From contig CAZWLY010000008.1 in NCBI GenBank assembly GCA_964634465.1, positions 1-64,000 on the forward strand: a DNA stretch of 64,000 nt, read 5' to 3'. Positions within the stretch are counted from its first letter, which is position 1, and each line of letters begins with the position of its first letter. Origin of the DNA: CAZWLY01 sp964634465. Its GTDB lineage: Bacteria; Desulfobacterota; Desulfarculia; G963662305. Shown here in pieces: positions 17,501 to 25,385 of this stretch. The position numbers were made by a program, and so were the translations under genes. The notes below the pieces were generated by a model. That model saw only the letters and a list, made by a program, of their open reading frames with translations. It did no database searches and was not told the origin of the DNA.

Positions 17501-17969
17501 CCTCCTCGGGCCTGTCCTGGCCCAACAGCCAGGCCACCCGCCCGTGCAGGCAGGCCGAGAGGGCGATCAGACCCTCGGCGTGGGCGGACAGGACCTCCAG
17601 GTCGGTCCGGGGCTTGTAGTAGAAGCCGTGGATCCAGGCGTCGGTGACGATCTTCAAGAGGTTGCGATAGCCGGTCTCGTTTTCGGCCAGCAAAACCAGG
17701 TGGTTGTTGGCCGGCTGGCCGGAGCGAAGCTCCTTGTCGCGCCTGTCGCCGGGGGCGACGTAGACCTCGCAGCCGATGATCGGCTTGATCCCCGCCTTTT
17801 GAGCCAGGGTGTAGAACTCGATGGCGCCATGCAGGTTGCCGTGGTCGGTCAAGGCCACGGCCGGCATGTCGAACTCGGCCGCCCGGCGGAAAAGGTCGGG
17901 CAGCTTGATCGCCCCGTCGAGGAGTGAGTAGTGACTGTGGACGTGGAGGTGGACGAACTCGGCGGCCAC
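14532..17969 (-). CDS. dnaE: DNA polymerase III subunit alpha
   Basis: The 1145-residue replicative polymerase has an N-terminal PHP domain (FVHLHVHSHYSLLDGAIKL), the pol-beta-like palm with catalytic acidic residues (PDIDVDFCFEQRDKVI, about residues 405-420), a (HhH)2 tract, and a C-terminal OB fold (VIVGGVSAAKKEINTKKGDR). Its length is typical of DnaE1. The start is GTG at 17967-17969, six bases after the guaA stop, so it is co-transcribed with guaA and followed directly by the Hdr-like gene. Confidence 0.97.
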   Translation of the reverse strand: MAAEFVHLHVHSHYSLLDGAIKLPDLFRRAAEFDMPAVALTDHGNLHGAIEFYTLAQKAGIKPIIGCEVYVAPGDRRDKELRSGQPANNHLVLLAENETGYRNLLKIVTDAWIHGFYYKPRTDLEVLSAHAEGLIALSACLHGRVAWLLGQDRPEEAREAAGQLADIFGRGNFYIELQDAGLPEQQAVNPHLLKLANDLDLPAVATNDCHYLFREDARAHEALLAIQTGKTLYDDNRLKFSTDLMYFRSPEEMVDRYRYQPELTKNTLAVAERCRVEIELQNHHFPLYPLPEGKTAEDVIRLKAAEGLEERLERLGVRGEEAQRYRERLTHELDVICQMGFAGYFLVVADFIGWAKEHGIPVGPGRGSAAGSLVAYAMRITDIEPIRYGLLFERFLNPERVSMPDIDVDFCFEQRDKVIGYVTERYGAESVAQITTYGTMKAKAVIRDVGRALGMPYGEVDKIAKLVPDQLKMTLKKALEQEPRLAEMRQNDPKVDELMGLAERLEGLYRHASTHAAGVVIADKPLVEYLPLYKDANGKMVTQFDMNCVEQVGLIKFDFLGLRTLTVIDTASRLIRQAADPDFDIDNIPMDDAETFELLSRGDTTGVFQLESSGMKDLLVRLKPSVFEDIIALVALYRPGPMELIPDYIDRKHGRQKVTYPHPDLEPVLKETYGIIVYQEQVMAIANILAGYSLGQADILRRAMGKKKVEVMEKERAKFIEGAKALGHSDDLASSIFDLIAKFAGYGFNKSHAAAYGLIAYQTAYLKAHYPVQFMAAQLTSWSSNSDQVVAMFAECKNMGLEVLPPDVNASLADFGVDGQAIRFGLAAVKNVGAAAIEAILEARAEGPFRDIFDFCGRVDLSKVNKRVIESLIKCGAFDGTPGHRAQLMAVLDEAVKAGQQRQREEAAGQFSLFEAGPAIEAEAVTPDLPNVEVWPEQTRLAYEKESLGFYVSGHPLARFEDEIRRFAQASLAALTTYPEGAQVIVGGVSAAKKEINTKKGDRMAFVQLEDLTGRVEMVVLPNIFLEARQWLEDEEPILVKGVVKYAEAGVVSLKALEIIPLSQAPEKLSTDFRVRVMLSEYGREHLERLKAILSEHPGSAPVWIHLRQPGKFEAVVSAEEDFTVKPSYELYTRVRELLGPESII

Positions 17970-17975
17970 TTGCGC

Positions 17976-19538
17976 CTACTCCCACTCGATGGTCGCCGGC
18001 GGCTTGGACGAGATGTCGAAGACGACCCGGTTGACGCCCGAGACCTCGTTGATGATCCGATTCGATATCATGCCCAACAGCTCGTAGGGCAGCCGGGTCC
18101 AGTCGGCGGTCATGGCGTCCAGGGAATCGACGCAGCGCAGGCAGACGACGTTCTCATAGGTCCGCTCGTCGCCCATGACGCCGACGGTCTTGATCGGCAG
18201 CAACACGGCGAAGGACTGCCAGACGCGTTCGTAGAGACCGGCGATGCGGATCTCCTCGTCGACGATGTGGTCGGCCTGGCGAAGTATCCTGAGCCGCTCG
18301 GCGGTGACCTCGCCCAGAATCCTGATGGCCAATCCCGGGCCGGGGAAGGGCTGGCGGGTGATCACCTCCTCGGGCATGGACAGCTCCCGGCCGACGGCCC
18401 TGACCTCGTCCTTGAACAGCTCGCGGAGCGGTTCGATCAGCTCCAGGTCCATCCGCTCGGGCAGGCCGCCGACGTTGTGGTGGGTCTTGATCGTCGCCGA
18501 CGGCCCCTTGAACGAGACCGACTCGATCACGTCGGGGTAGAGCGTCCCCTGGGCCAGGTACTTGACCCGACCGATTTTGTCGGCCTCTCGCTCGAAGATC
18601 TCGATGAACAGGTTGCCGATGATCTTGCGCTTGGCCTCGGGATCGGTCACGCCCTTGAGACGCTCCAGGAACTCGTCGGCGGCCTCGACGTGGATCAGGT
18701 TGAGTCCGAAACGATCCCGAAACACGGAGACGACCTGCTCGGCCTCGCCGTGGCGCAAGAGACCGTTGTCGACGAAGACCGAGGTGCATTGACGCCCCAC
18801 CGCCTGGTGGAGCAGCATGGCCACCACCGACGAGTCGACCCCGCCGGACATGGCGCAGATGACCTTCTCGTCGCCGATTCTGTCCCGAAGCTCCTCGATC
18901 GTGGTCTCGATGAAGCTCTCCATGGACCACAGGCCCGAGAGCTTGCAGATCTTGAAGAGGAAGTTGGCCAGGATCTTCGTTCCGTCCGGGGTGTGGACCA
19001 CCTCGGGGTGGAACTGGACGCCGTAGATGCGCCGCTCGTGATCGGCCATGGCCGCCAGGGGGGCGTTGTCGCTGTGGGCGATGGCCGTAAACCCTTCGGG
19101 CATGGCGTCGATGCGGTCGCCGTGGCTCATCCAGACGGTGTGGGGCTCGTCCGGGTTCAAACCGGCGAACAAGAGCGCCTCGGCTTCCCCGCTTTGGGGC
19201 AGGGTTATCTGGACCCGGCCGTACTCCTTCCTCTCCGGTCGGGCCACCCGGCCGCCCAGGAGATGGGCGGTCAACTGCATCCCGTAGCAGATGCCCAACA
19301 CCGGCGCTCCCAGCTCGAAGATCTCGGTCGGGACGCTCGGGGCGTCGTTCCAGTAGACCGAGGCCGGGCCGCCGGAGAGGATGATCCCGTCCGGGGCGAA
19401 GGCCTTGATCTCGGCCAGGGGCCAGTTGAAGGGGTGGATCTCGCAGTAGACGTTCAGCTCCCTAACCCGCCTGGCGATGAGCTGGGTGGTCTGGGAGCCG
19501 AAGTCGAGGATGAGAACTTTTTCGTCGTGGAGACTCAT
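17976..19538 (-). CDS. guaA: GMP synthase (glutamine-hydrolysing)
   Basis: The 520-residue enzyme converts XMP to GMP. The N-terminal class I glutamine amidotransferase domain has the nucleophile motif GICYGMQL (about residue 83) and the His-Glu pair in VQFHPEV. The ATP pyrophosphatase domain begins with SGGVDSSVVA, and the C-terminal dimerisation domain ends with the XMP-binding PPATIEWE. guaB lies 240 bp upstream and dnaE is 6 bp downstream. Confidence 0.98.
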   Translation of the reverse strand: MSLHDEKVLILDFGSQTTQLIARRVRELNVYCEIHPFNWPLAEIKAFAPDGIILSGGPASVYWNDAPSVPTEIFELGAPVLGICYGMQLTAHLLGGRVARPERKEYGRVQITLPQSGEAEALLFAGLNPDEPHTVWMSHGDRIDAMPEGFTAIAHSDNAPLAAMADHERRIYGVQFHPEVVHTPDGTKILANFLFKICKLSGLWSMESFIETTIEELRDRIGDEKVICAMSGGVDSSVVAMLLHQAVGRQCTSVFVDNGLLRHGEAEQVVSVFRDRFGLNLIHVEAADEFLERLKGVTDPEAKRKIIGNLFIEIFEREADKIGRVKYLAQGTLYPDVIESVSFKGPSATIKTHHNVGGLPERMDLELIEPLRELFKDEVRAVGRELSMPEEVITRQPFPGPGLAIRILGEVTAERLRILRQADHIVDEEIRIAGLYERVWQSFAVLLPIKTVGVMGDERTYENVVCLRCVDSLDAMTADWTRLPYELLGMISNRIINEVSGVNRVVFDISSKPPATIEWE

Positions 19539-19778
19539 CGCCGCCCCTGCCTATCTTTAGAAGTTATGACTTCCAACTCCGGCGTTTTATGGCTGACCGT
19601 CGTGAAAATCGCGCTTGCGACACCGAGACGAGCGCCGCCGCCGGGAGTTCGGCCGCCCGCGCCGGCATATCGCCCCGCAAGTAGTTTATACCTTCAGCCG
19701 GCCGGGCCAAAGAGCTGCGGCCCGGAAATGGAACTTGTTTGCGGCGCGCGACCTTGGGCGGCTCCTGGACTCTCCGGC

Positions 19779-21236
19779 CTAGCCTTCGATCCGGTAGTTG
19801 GGCGCCTCCTTGGTGATGATGACGTCGTGGACGTGGCTCTCCTTGAGTCCGGCCGGGGTGATGCGGCAGAACCGGGCCTTCTCCCAAAGCTCCTCGACCG
19901 ACCTGGCCCCGGCGTAGCCCATGCCGGCTCTCAACCCGCCGATGAGCTGGTAGACGTTGTCGGCCAGGGGGCCGCGGTAGGGCACCCGGCCGACGATGCC
20001 CTCGGGCACGAACTTGGACTCGCCGAGCTGGCCGTAGCGGTCGGAGGAGCCGGACTTCATCGCCTCGATGGAGCCCATGCCCCGGTAGACCTTGTAGCTG
20101 CGGCCCTGGAAGAGAATCGTCTCGCCGGGGGACTCCTCGGTGCCGGCGAAGAGCGAGCCGATCATGACCGTGGACGCGCCAGCGGCGATGGCCTTGACCA
20201 CGTCGCCGGAGAACTTGATGCCGCCGTCGGCGACCAGGGGGATGCCGGCCTCGCGGCACACCGGGGCGCAGTTCATGATCGCCGTCATCTGGGGCACGCC
20301 GGTGCCGGCCACGATACGGGTGGTGCAGATGGAGCCCGGCCCGACGCCGACCTTGACCGCCGAGGCCCCGGCTTCGATGAGGGCCGAAGCGCCCTCGGCC
20401 GTGGCCACGTTGCCGGCCACGACGGACAGGTCGGGATAGGCGCCCCTGATCCCCTTGACCGCCTCGATGACGTTTCTGGAGTGGCCGTGGGCGGCGTCGA
20501 TGCCGACCACGTCCAGGCCGGCCGGGACCAGCACGGCCAACCGGGCCTCCCAGTCGCCAACGCCGACGGCGGCGCCGACCCTCAAGCGGCCCAGCTCGTC
20601 CTTGCAGGCGTTGGGGTACTTCTTGATCTTCTCGATGTCCTTGATGGTGATCAGTCCCTTGAGCTTGCCGGCGGCGTCCACCACCAGGAGCTTCTCGATG
20701 CGGTGCTCGTGGAGCTTGAGTTTGCTTTCCTCCAGCGAAATTCCTTCCGGCACGGTGACCAGGTTCTCGCGGGTGGTCATCAGTTCCTTGACCGGCCGGT
20801 CCATGTCGGTCTCGAAACGCATGTCCCGGTTGGTGACGATGCCGACCAGCTCCTCGCCCTCGACCACCGGGAAGCCCGAGATCTTGTACTGGTTGGCCAG
20901 GCGGTGGACCTCGCCGATCTTGGTCTCGGGGGCGACGGTGACCGGATCGACGATCATGCCCGACTCCGACTTCTTGACCTTGGCCACCTCCAGCGCCTGG
21001 AGATCGGGCTCCAGGTTCTTGTGGATGAAGCCGATGCCGCCCTGGCGGGCCATGGAGATGGCCGTCTCGCCCTCGGTGACGGTGTCCATGGCCGCCGAGG
21101 CCAGGGGGACGTTGAGGCGGATGGTCGGAGTCAGCCACGAGGAGACGTCCACCTCGCCCGGCAGCACCTCGGAGTGGCCGGGCAAGAGCAGCAGATCGTC
21201 AAAAGTCAAACCAAAGGGGATGGACTCGGGGTTCAT
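19779..21236 (-). CDS. guaB: IMP dehydrogenase
   Basis: At 485 residues this is standard bacterial IMPDH, the NAD-dependent step from IMP to XMP. The two CBS domains occupy about residues 95-205. The catalytic loop GPGSICTTRIV (Cys near residue 302) and the flap with YRGMGS are intact. The gene lies upstream of guaA, giving the two-step GMP branch in one region; the 240-bp spacer between them holds no visible gene. Its start is 12 bp after the stop of the Ppx/GppA gene. Confidence 0.98.
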   Translation of the reverse strand: MNPESIPFGLTFDDLLLLPGHSEVLPGEVDVSSWLTPTIRLNVPLASAAMDTVTEGETAISMARQGGIGFIHKNLEPDLQALEVAKVKKSESGMIVDPVTVAPETKIGEVHRLANQYKISGFPVVEGEELVGIVTNRDMRFETDMDRPVKELMTTRENLVTVPEGISLEESKLKLHEHRIEKLLVVDAAGKLKGLITIKDIEKIKKYPNACKDELGRLRVGAAVGVGDWEARLAVLVPAGLDVVGIDAAHGHSRNVIEAVKGIRGAYPDLSVVAGNVATAEGASALIEAGASAVKVGVGPGSICTTRIVAGTGVPQMTAIMNCAPVCREAGIPLVADGGIKFSGDVVKAIAAGASTVMIGSLFAGTEESPGETILFQGRSYKVYRGMGSIEAMKSGSSDRYGQLGESKFVPEGIVGRVPYRGPLADNVYQLIGGLRAGMGYAGARSVEELWEKARFCRITPAGLKESHVHDVIITKEAPNYRIEG

Positions 21237-21248
21237 GTCGCACCTGCC

Positions 21249-22196
21249 TTAACCGCTGGGGGCGAGCCCCAGGCCGTCGATGATAAGCCCTTCCAGAAGA
21301 CCGGCGTCGATGACCAGCATTTTGTTTAGACCATACACTCTTAAGAGCCGTTCCACCAGAATCAGCCCCGCCAGGATGACGTCCTCCCGGCCCGGCTCCA
21401 GGCCGGGGATGCCCCGCCGCTCGGCGACCGGCAAGACCTCGATCCGCTCGATCAGGCCCGCGACCTGGTCGAGGGTGAGGGTGAGCCCGCTGATCCTGGC
21501 CGGGTCGTAATCCTCGAGTTCGAGCGTCATGGCGGCGATGGTCGTCACCGTCCCGGCGGTGCCGGCCAGGGTGAGGCCGCTTGGGGGCGGAAAGAACGCC
21601 GTCGCCTCGCTCAGCCGCCGGTCGACGGCGGCCCTCAGTTCGGCCAGCTCCTTCGGGGCCGGCGGATCGCTCCTTATGAACCGCTCGGTGAGCGCCACCA
21701 CCCCCAGGTTCAGCGACAGGCCCGCCTGGGGCCGGCCTTTCAGGATGGGGACGAACTCGGTCGATTGGCCGCCGGGGTCCACCGCCAACACCGGGGACGA
21801 GACCGGCCCGTTCACCCCGGCCAGGCCGGCGGCCACGCCCAGCGCGGTCAACCGGGCCTCGTCCTCGCCGCTGAGCTTCCTGATCGCCAGCCCGGTCCGC
21901 CTGTTCACTTCGGACAGGAACTCCTCGCCGTCGCCGGCCAGACGGACGGCGGCCGTGGCCCCGCCGAAGACCTTTTCGACGCCGTGCTTCTTGACCAGAT
22001 CGCCGAAGAATTCCAGCGCCTTGAAGGTTCGTTCCTTCGCCTCCGGATGGAGCGCTCCCCCCGGGGTGAGCTCCTGGCTCAGCCGGGTCACTCTCCGCTC
22101 GATCAGCTTTGTCTGGAGGCTGGCATGCCGGCCCGCATCGGCGATCATCAGCCGAACGGTGTTGGAGCCGACGTCAACAGCAGCGGCCGGTCTCAT
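21249..22196 (-). CDS. Ppx/GppA family phosphatase
   Basis: About 315 residues starting at MRPAAAVDVGSNTVRL, the actin-like ATPase N-terminus of exopolyphosphatase/pppGpp phosphatases. An in-frame ATG 96 bp upstream exists, but the extra residues do not belong to the family, so I place the start at 22194-22196. Further landmarks are GGATAAVRLA, VDPGGQSTEFV and TAGTVTTIAAM. Members hydrolyse polyphosphate or pppGpp; at this short length it lacks the C-terminal HD-like domain of full Ppx. Its position before guaB links it loosely to guanine nucleotide control. Confidence 0.88.
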   Translation of the reverse strand: MRPAAAVDVGSNTVRLMIADAGRHASLQTKLIERRVTRLSQELTPGGALHPEAKERTFKALEFFGDLVKKHGVEKVFGGATAAVRLAGDGEEFLSEVNRRTGLAIRKLSGEDEARLTALGVAAGLAGVNGPVSSPVLAVDPGGQSTEFVPILKGRPQAGLSLNLGVVALTERFIRSDPPAPKELAELRAAVDRRLSEATAFFPPPSGLTLAGTAGTVTTIAAMTLELEDYDPARISGLTLTLDQVAGLIERIEVLPVAERRGIPGLEPGREDVILAGLILVERLLRVYGLNKMLVIDAGLLEGLIIDGLGLAPSG

Positions 22197-22351
22197 GATC
22201 CACCGGAGCTTAGCAGATGGCCGGGCCGATTTCAAGACGCCGGTCCGCACATTTTGTGTTTTTCCATCGGCCGACCCCAACCGGCTTGACATCCTGCCCC
22301 GGACGGCCCACGATGCCGTGACAAGAACCTCTTTTCGGTAAGGACGAGGCC

Positions 22352-22723
22352 ATGACCGAAACGCTCGTCTGGCTTTACGTGGTCAATGCCGCCCTGCTCG
22401 TCGTCCATGAGATGGATTCGGTCTACTGGCGGGAGTGGGACCTCTTCGGGCTGCCCGGCGGCGTTACCGGCTTCTTGGCCCTCCACCTGCCGCTGACGGC
22501 GGCTTTACTGTACGGCCTGGTCCTTCTGGTGCGCCGATCCCCGGCCGGGCTGGTCTTTTCGTTGATCTTGGCCGGCAGCGGCGTCTTCGCCTTTTCGATC
22601 CACCTCTACTTCATAAAAAAAGGCCGGCCGGAGTTCAAGGCCCCGATCTCCCTGGCCATCCTGTTCGCCGCCTTGATCGTCTCGCTCATCCAAGGCGGTC
22701 TGGCGATCGCCGCCCTCACCTGA
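22352..22723 (+). CDS. DUF6713-like four-helix membrane protein
   Basis: The 123-residue protein is almost entirely hydrophobic, with four predicted membrane helices (about residues 5-22, 38-60, 65-88 and 97-118). The first helix region contains VVHEMDSVYWREWDLF, a polar, charged stretch that recurs in DUF6713 proteins (family knowledge, recalled). No function is established. It starts at an ATG preceded by AAGGACGAGG and is followed 20 bp later by a DMT transporter, so the two may be co-expressed. Confidence 0.7.
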   Translation: MTETLVWLYVVNAALLVVHEMDSVYWREWDLFGLPGGVTGFLALHLPLTAALLYGLVLLVRRSPAGLVFSLILAGSGVFAFSIHLYFIKKGRPEFKAPISLAILFAALIVSLIQGGLAIAALT

Positions 22724-22743
22724 GAGGGCGGCGCGAGTAAGTG

Positions 22744-23655
22744 ATGACCATTCTTCTCTACGCCTCGTCGGTCTTGATCTGGGGCTCGACCTGGCTGGCG
22801 ATAAAGTTCCAGTTGACCCAGGTGCCGCCGATCCTCTCGGTCGCCTACCGCTTCGCCCTGGCCGCGGCCATCCTGTTCGGCTACTGCGTCTTGACCAAAA
22901 GGCGCCTTCGTTTCCCCGGCCGGGATCACCTGTTGATGACCCTCCAGGGGGGCTCACTCTTTGGGGCGGGATACGTGCTTTGCTACCTGGCCAGCCAATA
23001 CCTCACCAGCGGACTGGTCGCGGTCTTGTTCTCGATCATCGTCGTTTTCAACATCTTCAACCTGCGCCTCTTCATGGGACTGGCCATCCGCGGGCGGGCG
23101 GTGATCGGCGGGGGATTCGGCCTGATCGGCATCTCGCTGGTCTTCTGGCCGGAGCTGGTCGCCTTCAGGCTGTCCGAGGGCCTGGTCGGTTGCCTGCTCA
23201 CCCTGGCCGCCGCCTACGCCGCCTCCATCGGCAACGTCATCGGCCAGCGTAACGCTTCGACCGGCCTGCCGGTGGCCCAGGCCAACGCCTATGCCATGGC
23301 CTACGGCGCGGTGATGACCTTCCTCGTCTGGCTGGCCTTCGGCGGCGAGCCGGTCATGAGCTGGAGCGCCGATTACCTGCTGCCGGTGCTTTACCTGTCC
23401 GTATTCGGCTCGGTGATCGCCTTCGGCTGCTACATGGCCCTTATCGGTCGGATCGGGGCGGACATAGCCGCCTACACCGCGGTGCTGAGCCCGGTGATCG
23501 CCATCGTCCTGTCCACCCTGTTCGAAGATTACGTCTGGGCTCCCCTGCCCAGCCTGGGCCTGGTGCTGGTGCTGGTCGGCAACGTCGTTGTCCTGACCGG
23601 GCCCGAGACGTTGAAGCGGTTTCCGCTGGCGGCTCGGGCGAGGCCTGCGCCCTAG
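22744..23655 (+). CDS. EamA/DMT-superfamily transporter
   Basis: A protein of about 303 residues with ten predicted membrane helices arranged as two EamA repeats. The N-terminus YASSVLIWGSTWLAIKFQL and the mid-protein FGSVIAFGCYMALIGRIGA are typical of the drug/metabolite transporter superfamily, which mostly exports amino acids or other small metabolites. GTG-ATG occur in tandem at 22741-22746; I chose the ATG. The substrate cannot be inferred. Confidence 0.9.
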   Translation: MTILLYASSVLIWGSTWLAIKFQLTQVPPILSVAYRFALAAAILFGYCVLTKRRLRFPGRDHLLMTLQGGSLFGAGYVLCYLASQYLTSGLVAVLFSIIVVFNIFNLRLFMGLAIRGRAVIGGGFGLIGISLVFWPELVAFRLSEGLVGCLLTLAAAYAASIGNVIGQRNASTGLPVAQANAYAMAYGAVMTFLVWLAFGGEPVMSWSADYLLPVLYLSVFGSVIAFGCYMALIGRIGADIAAYTAVLSPVIAIVLSTLFEDYVWAPLPSLGLVLVLVGNVVVLTGPETLKRFPLAARARPAP

Positions 23656-23732
23656 TGCCCCGGTAGAGTCCCAGGAACTCTACGCCCTGGCGACATGGAC
23701 TCGGACAAGCGCCCGGCCGACTGGGGGGCCGA

Positions 23733-25247
23733 TCAACCCTTGATTACCCCCAGCGGACGCAACCGGGCGACCTTGGTGGAGAGCCCCGCGCCGTGGACCA
23801 CCTCGACCACCTGGCTGACGTCCTTGTAGGCCTCGGGCATCTCCTCGGCCAGGGTGCCCCGGCCCTCGGCCCGAACCACGATTCCGGCCGCCATGAGTTC
23901 CTGATCGACCAGACGTCCTTTGGCCGCCGTCTTGGCCGCCTGGCGGGAGAGAACCCGCCCCGCCCCGTGGCAGGTGGAGCCGAAGGTCTCGGTCATGGCC
24001 CCCTTTCGACCGACCAGGACGTAGGAGGCCCGGCCCATGTCGCCCGGAATGAGGACCGGCTGTCCGGTTTGGCGGTAGCGGTCGGGCAGCTCGGGCCGGC
24101 CGGCGGCGAAGGCCCTGGTCGCCCCCTTGCGATGGACGCACACCAGGCGCTCGACGCCGTCGATCGAGTGGCGCTCCATCTTGGCGATGTTGTGACAGAC
24201 GTCGATGACGAGCCGCATTTTCAAATCGGCCGGGCCGAGCCCCAGGTGGCGCTCGAAGATTTCTCGGGTCAGGTGGGCCAGGATCTGGCGGTTGGCAAAG
24301 GCGTAGTTGGCCGCGCCGTACATCCCGGCCAGGTACTCCTCGGCCTGGACGCTGCCCAGGGGGGCGTAGACCAACTGCCGGTCGGGCAGGACGATCCCCT
24401 CCCGGGCCGTCCAGCGGGCCAGGCTCTTGATGCTGTCGTCGCAGATCTGGTAGCCCAACCCCCTGGAACCGGAGTGAATCTGGACGACCAACTGGCCCAG
24501 AGCGAGCCCGAAGGCTTCGGCCCGCTCCGGGTCGTAGATTTCCTCGACCACGTCCAGCTCCAGAAAATGGTTGCCCGAACCCAGAGTGCCCAACTGGGGC
24601 CGGCCGCGCTGCAGGGCCCGTTCCGAGACGGCGGCCGGGTCGGCGCCGGCCAGTCGGCCGCCGTCCTCGATGGCCTCCAGGTCCTCGGCCGAGCCCATGC
24701 CCCGGCCCACGGCCCAGGCCGCGCCCTGGCGGAGAACCTGCTTGAGCTCGGCCAGGCTGAGCCTTATCGGGCCGCTCTTGCCCACCCCGGTGGGGATGCC
24801 GGCGAAGAGGGCCTCGATCAGCCCCTCCATCCGTCCGGCCAAATCGTGGGCCTCGAGCCCGGTCGACATCAGCCGGCAGCCGCAGTTGATGTCGTAACCC
24901 ACCCCGCCGGGCGAAATCACCCCGGTTTCGACGTCGAAGGCGGCCACCCCGCCGATGGGAAAGCCATAGCCCCAGTGCATGTCGGGCATGGCCAGCGAGG
25001 CCTGGATGATGCCCGGCAGATGGGCCACGTTGGCCACCTGCCTGAGCGCCGCACCGGCGTCGGCCTGTTCGGCCATGGCCTCGGAGAGGAAGACCCGGCC
25101 CTCGACCAGCATGCCGCCGGTCTTCTCGAGCCGCAGGCGGTAGCGATCGATCCGGGTGAGCTTCAGAGGAGTCTCGTCTTTCGCCACGCTCGGCTTGGGC
25201 CCGCCGCCCCTTTTAGCCTGTTTTTTTCGCTTTTTACTCATGATCAC
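23733..25247 (-). CDS. rtcB: RtcB-type RNA ligase
   Basis: The 504-residue protein matches RtcB, the GTP- and Mn2+-dependent ligase that joins 2',3'-cyclic phosphate (or 3'-phosphate) and 5'-OH RNA ends. Metal and guanylylation motifs are visible: GVGYDINCGCRLM (metal-binding Cys), LGSGNHFLELD, VQIHSGSRGLGYQI, VHRKGATRAF and the GMP-accepting His in CHGAGR. A short Lys/Arg-rich N-terminus precedes the domain. No RtcR activator or RtcA lies nearby, so it is a stand-alone gene here. Confidence 0.94.
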   Translation of the reverse strand: MIMSKKRKKQAKRGGGPKPSVAKDETPLKLTRIDRYRLRLEKTGGMLVEGRVFLSEAMAEQADAGAALRQVANVAHLPGIIQASLAMPDMHWGYGFPIGGVAAFDVETGVISPGGVGYDINCGCRLMSTGLEAHDLAGRMEGLIEALFAGIPTGVGKSGPIRLSLAELKQVLRQGAAWAVGRGMGSAEDLEAIEDGGRLAGADPAAVSERALQRGRPQLGTLGSGNHFLELDVVEEIYDPERAEAFGLALGQLVVQIHSGSRGLGYQICDDSIKSLARWTAREGIVLPDRQLVYAPLGSVQAEEYLAGMYGAANYAFANRQILAHLTREIFERHLGLGPADLKMRLVIDVCHNIAKMERHSIDGVERLVCVHRKGATRAFAAGRPELPDRYRQTGQPVLIPGDMGRASYVLVGRKGAMTETFGSTCHGAGRVLSRQAAKTAAKGRLVDQELMAAGIVVRAEGRGTLAEEMPEAYKDVSQVVEVVHGAGLSTKVARLRPLGVIKG

Positions 25248-25309
25248 CTAGCTTACGGCCGGGGTCGGGTCCGGTCAAGCTCGATACCGCAGTCGATCCC
25301 GATCCGAGC

Positions 25310-25338
25310 TTGCCGGCCGAACGAACTTCTGGTAATAA
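25310..25338 (+). promoter_or_regulatory. Predicted sigma-70 promoter of the carboxyltransferase gene
   Basis: TTGCCG (25310-25315) and TAATAA (25333-25338) are spaced by 17 bp. They lie 47 bp upstream of the ATG at 25386, and GGGGAG precedes the start. Confidence 0.5.
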
Positions 25339-25385
25339 AGGAGTTTCCAACTTTTGACAACCGTTAATCGCCAGGGGAGTTTCAG

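Noticed and set aside
19702..19725. CCGGGCC/GGCCCGG hairpin between guaB and guaA as terminator or riboswitch
   Set aside because: No T run follows on either strand and no known purine aptamer core is visible.
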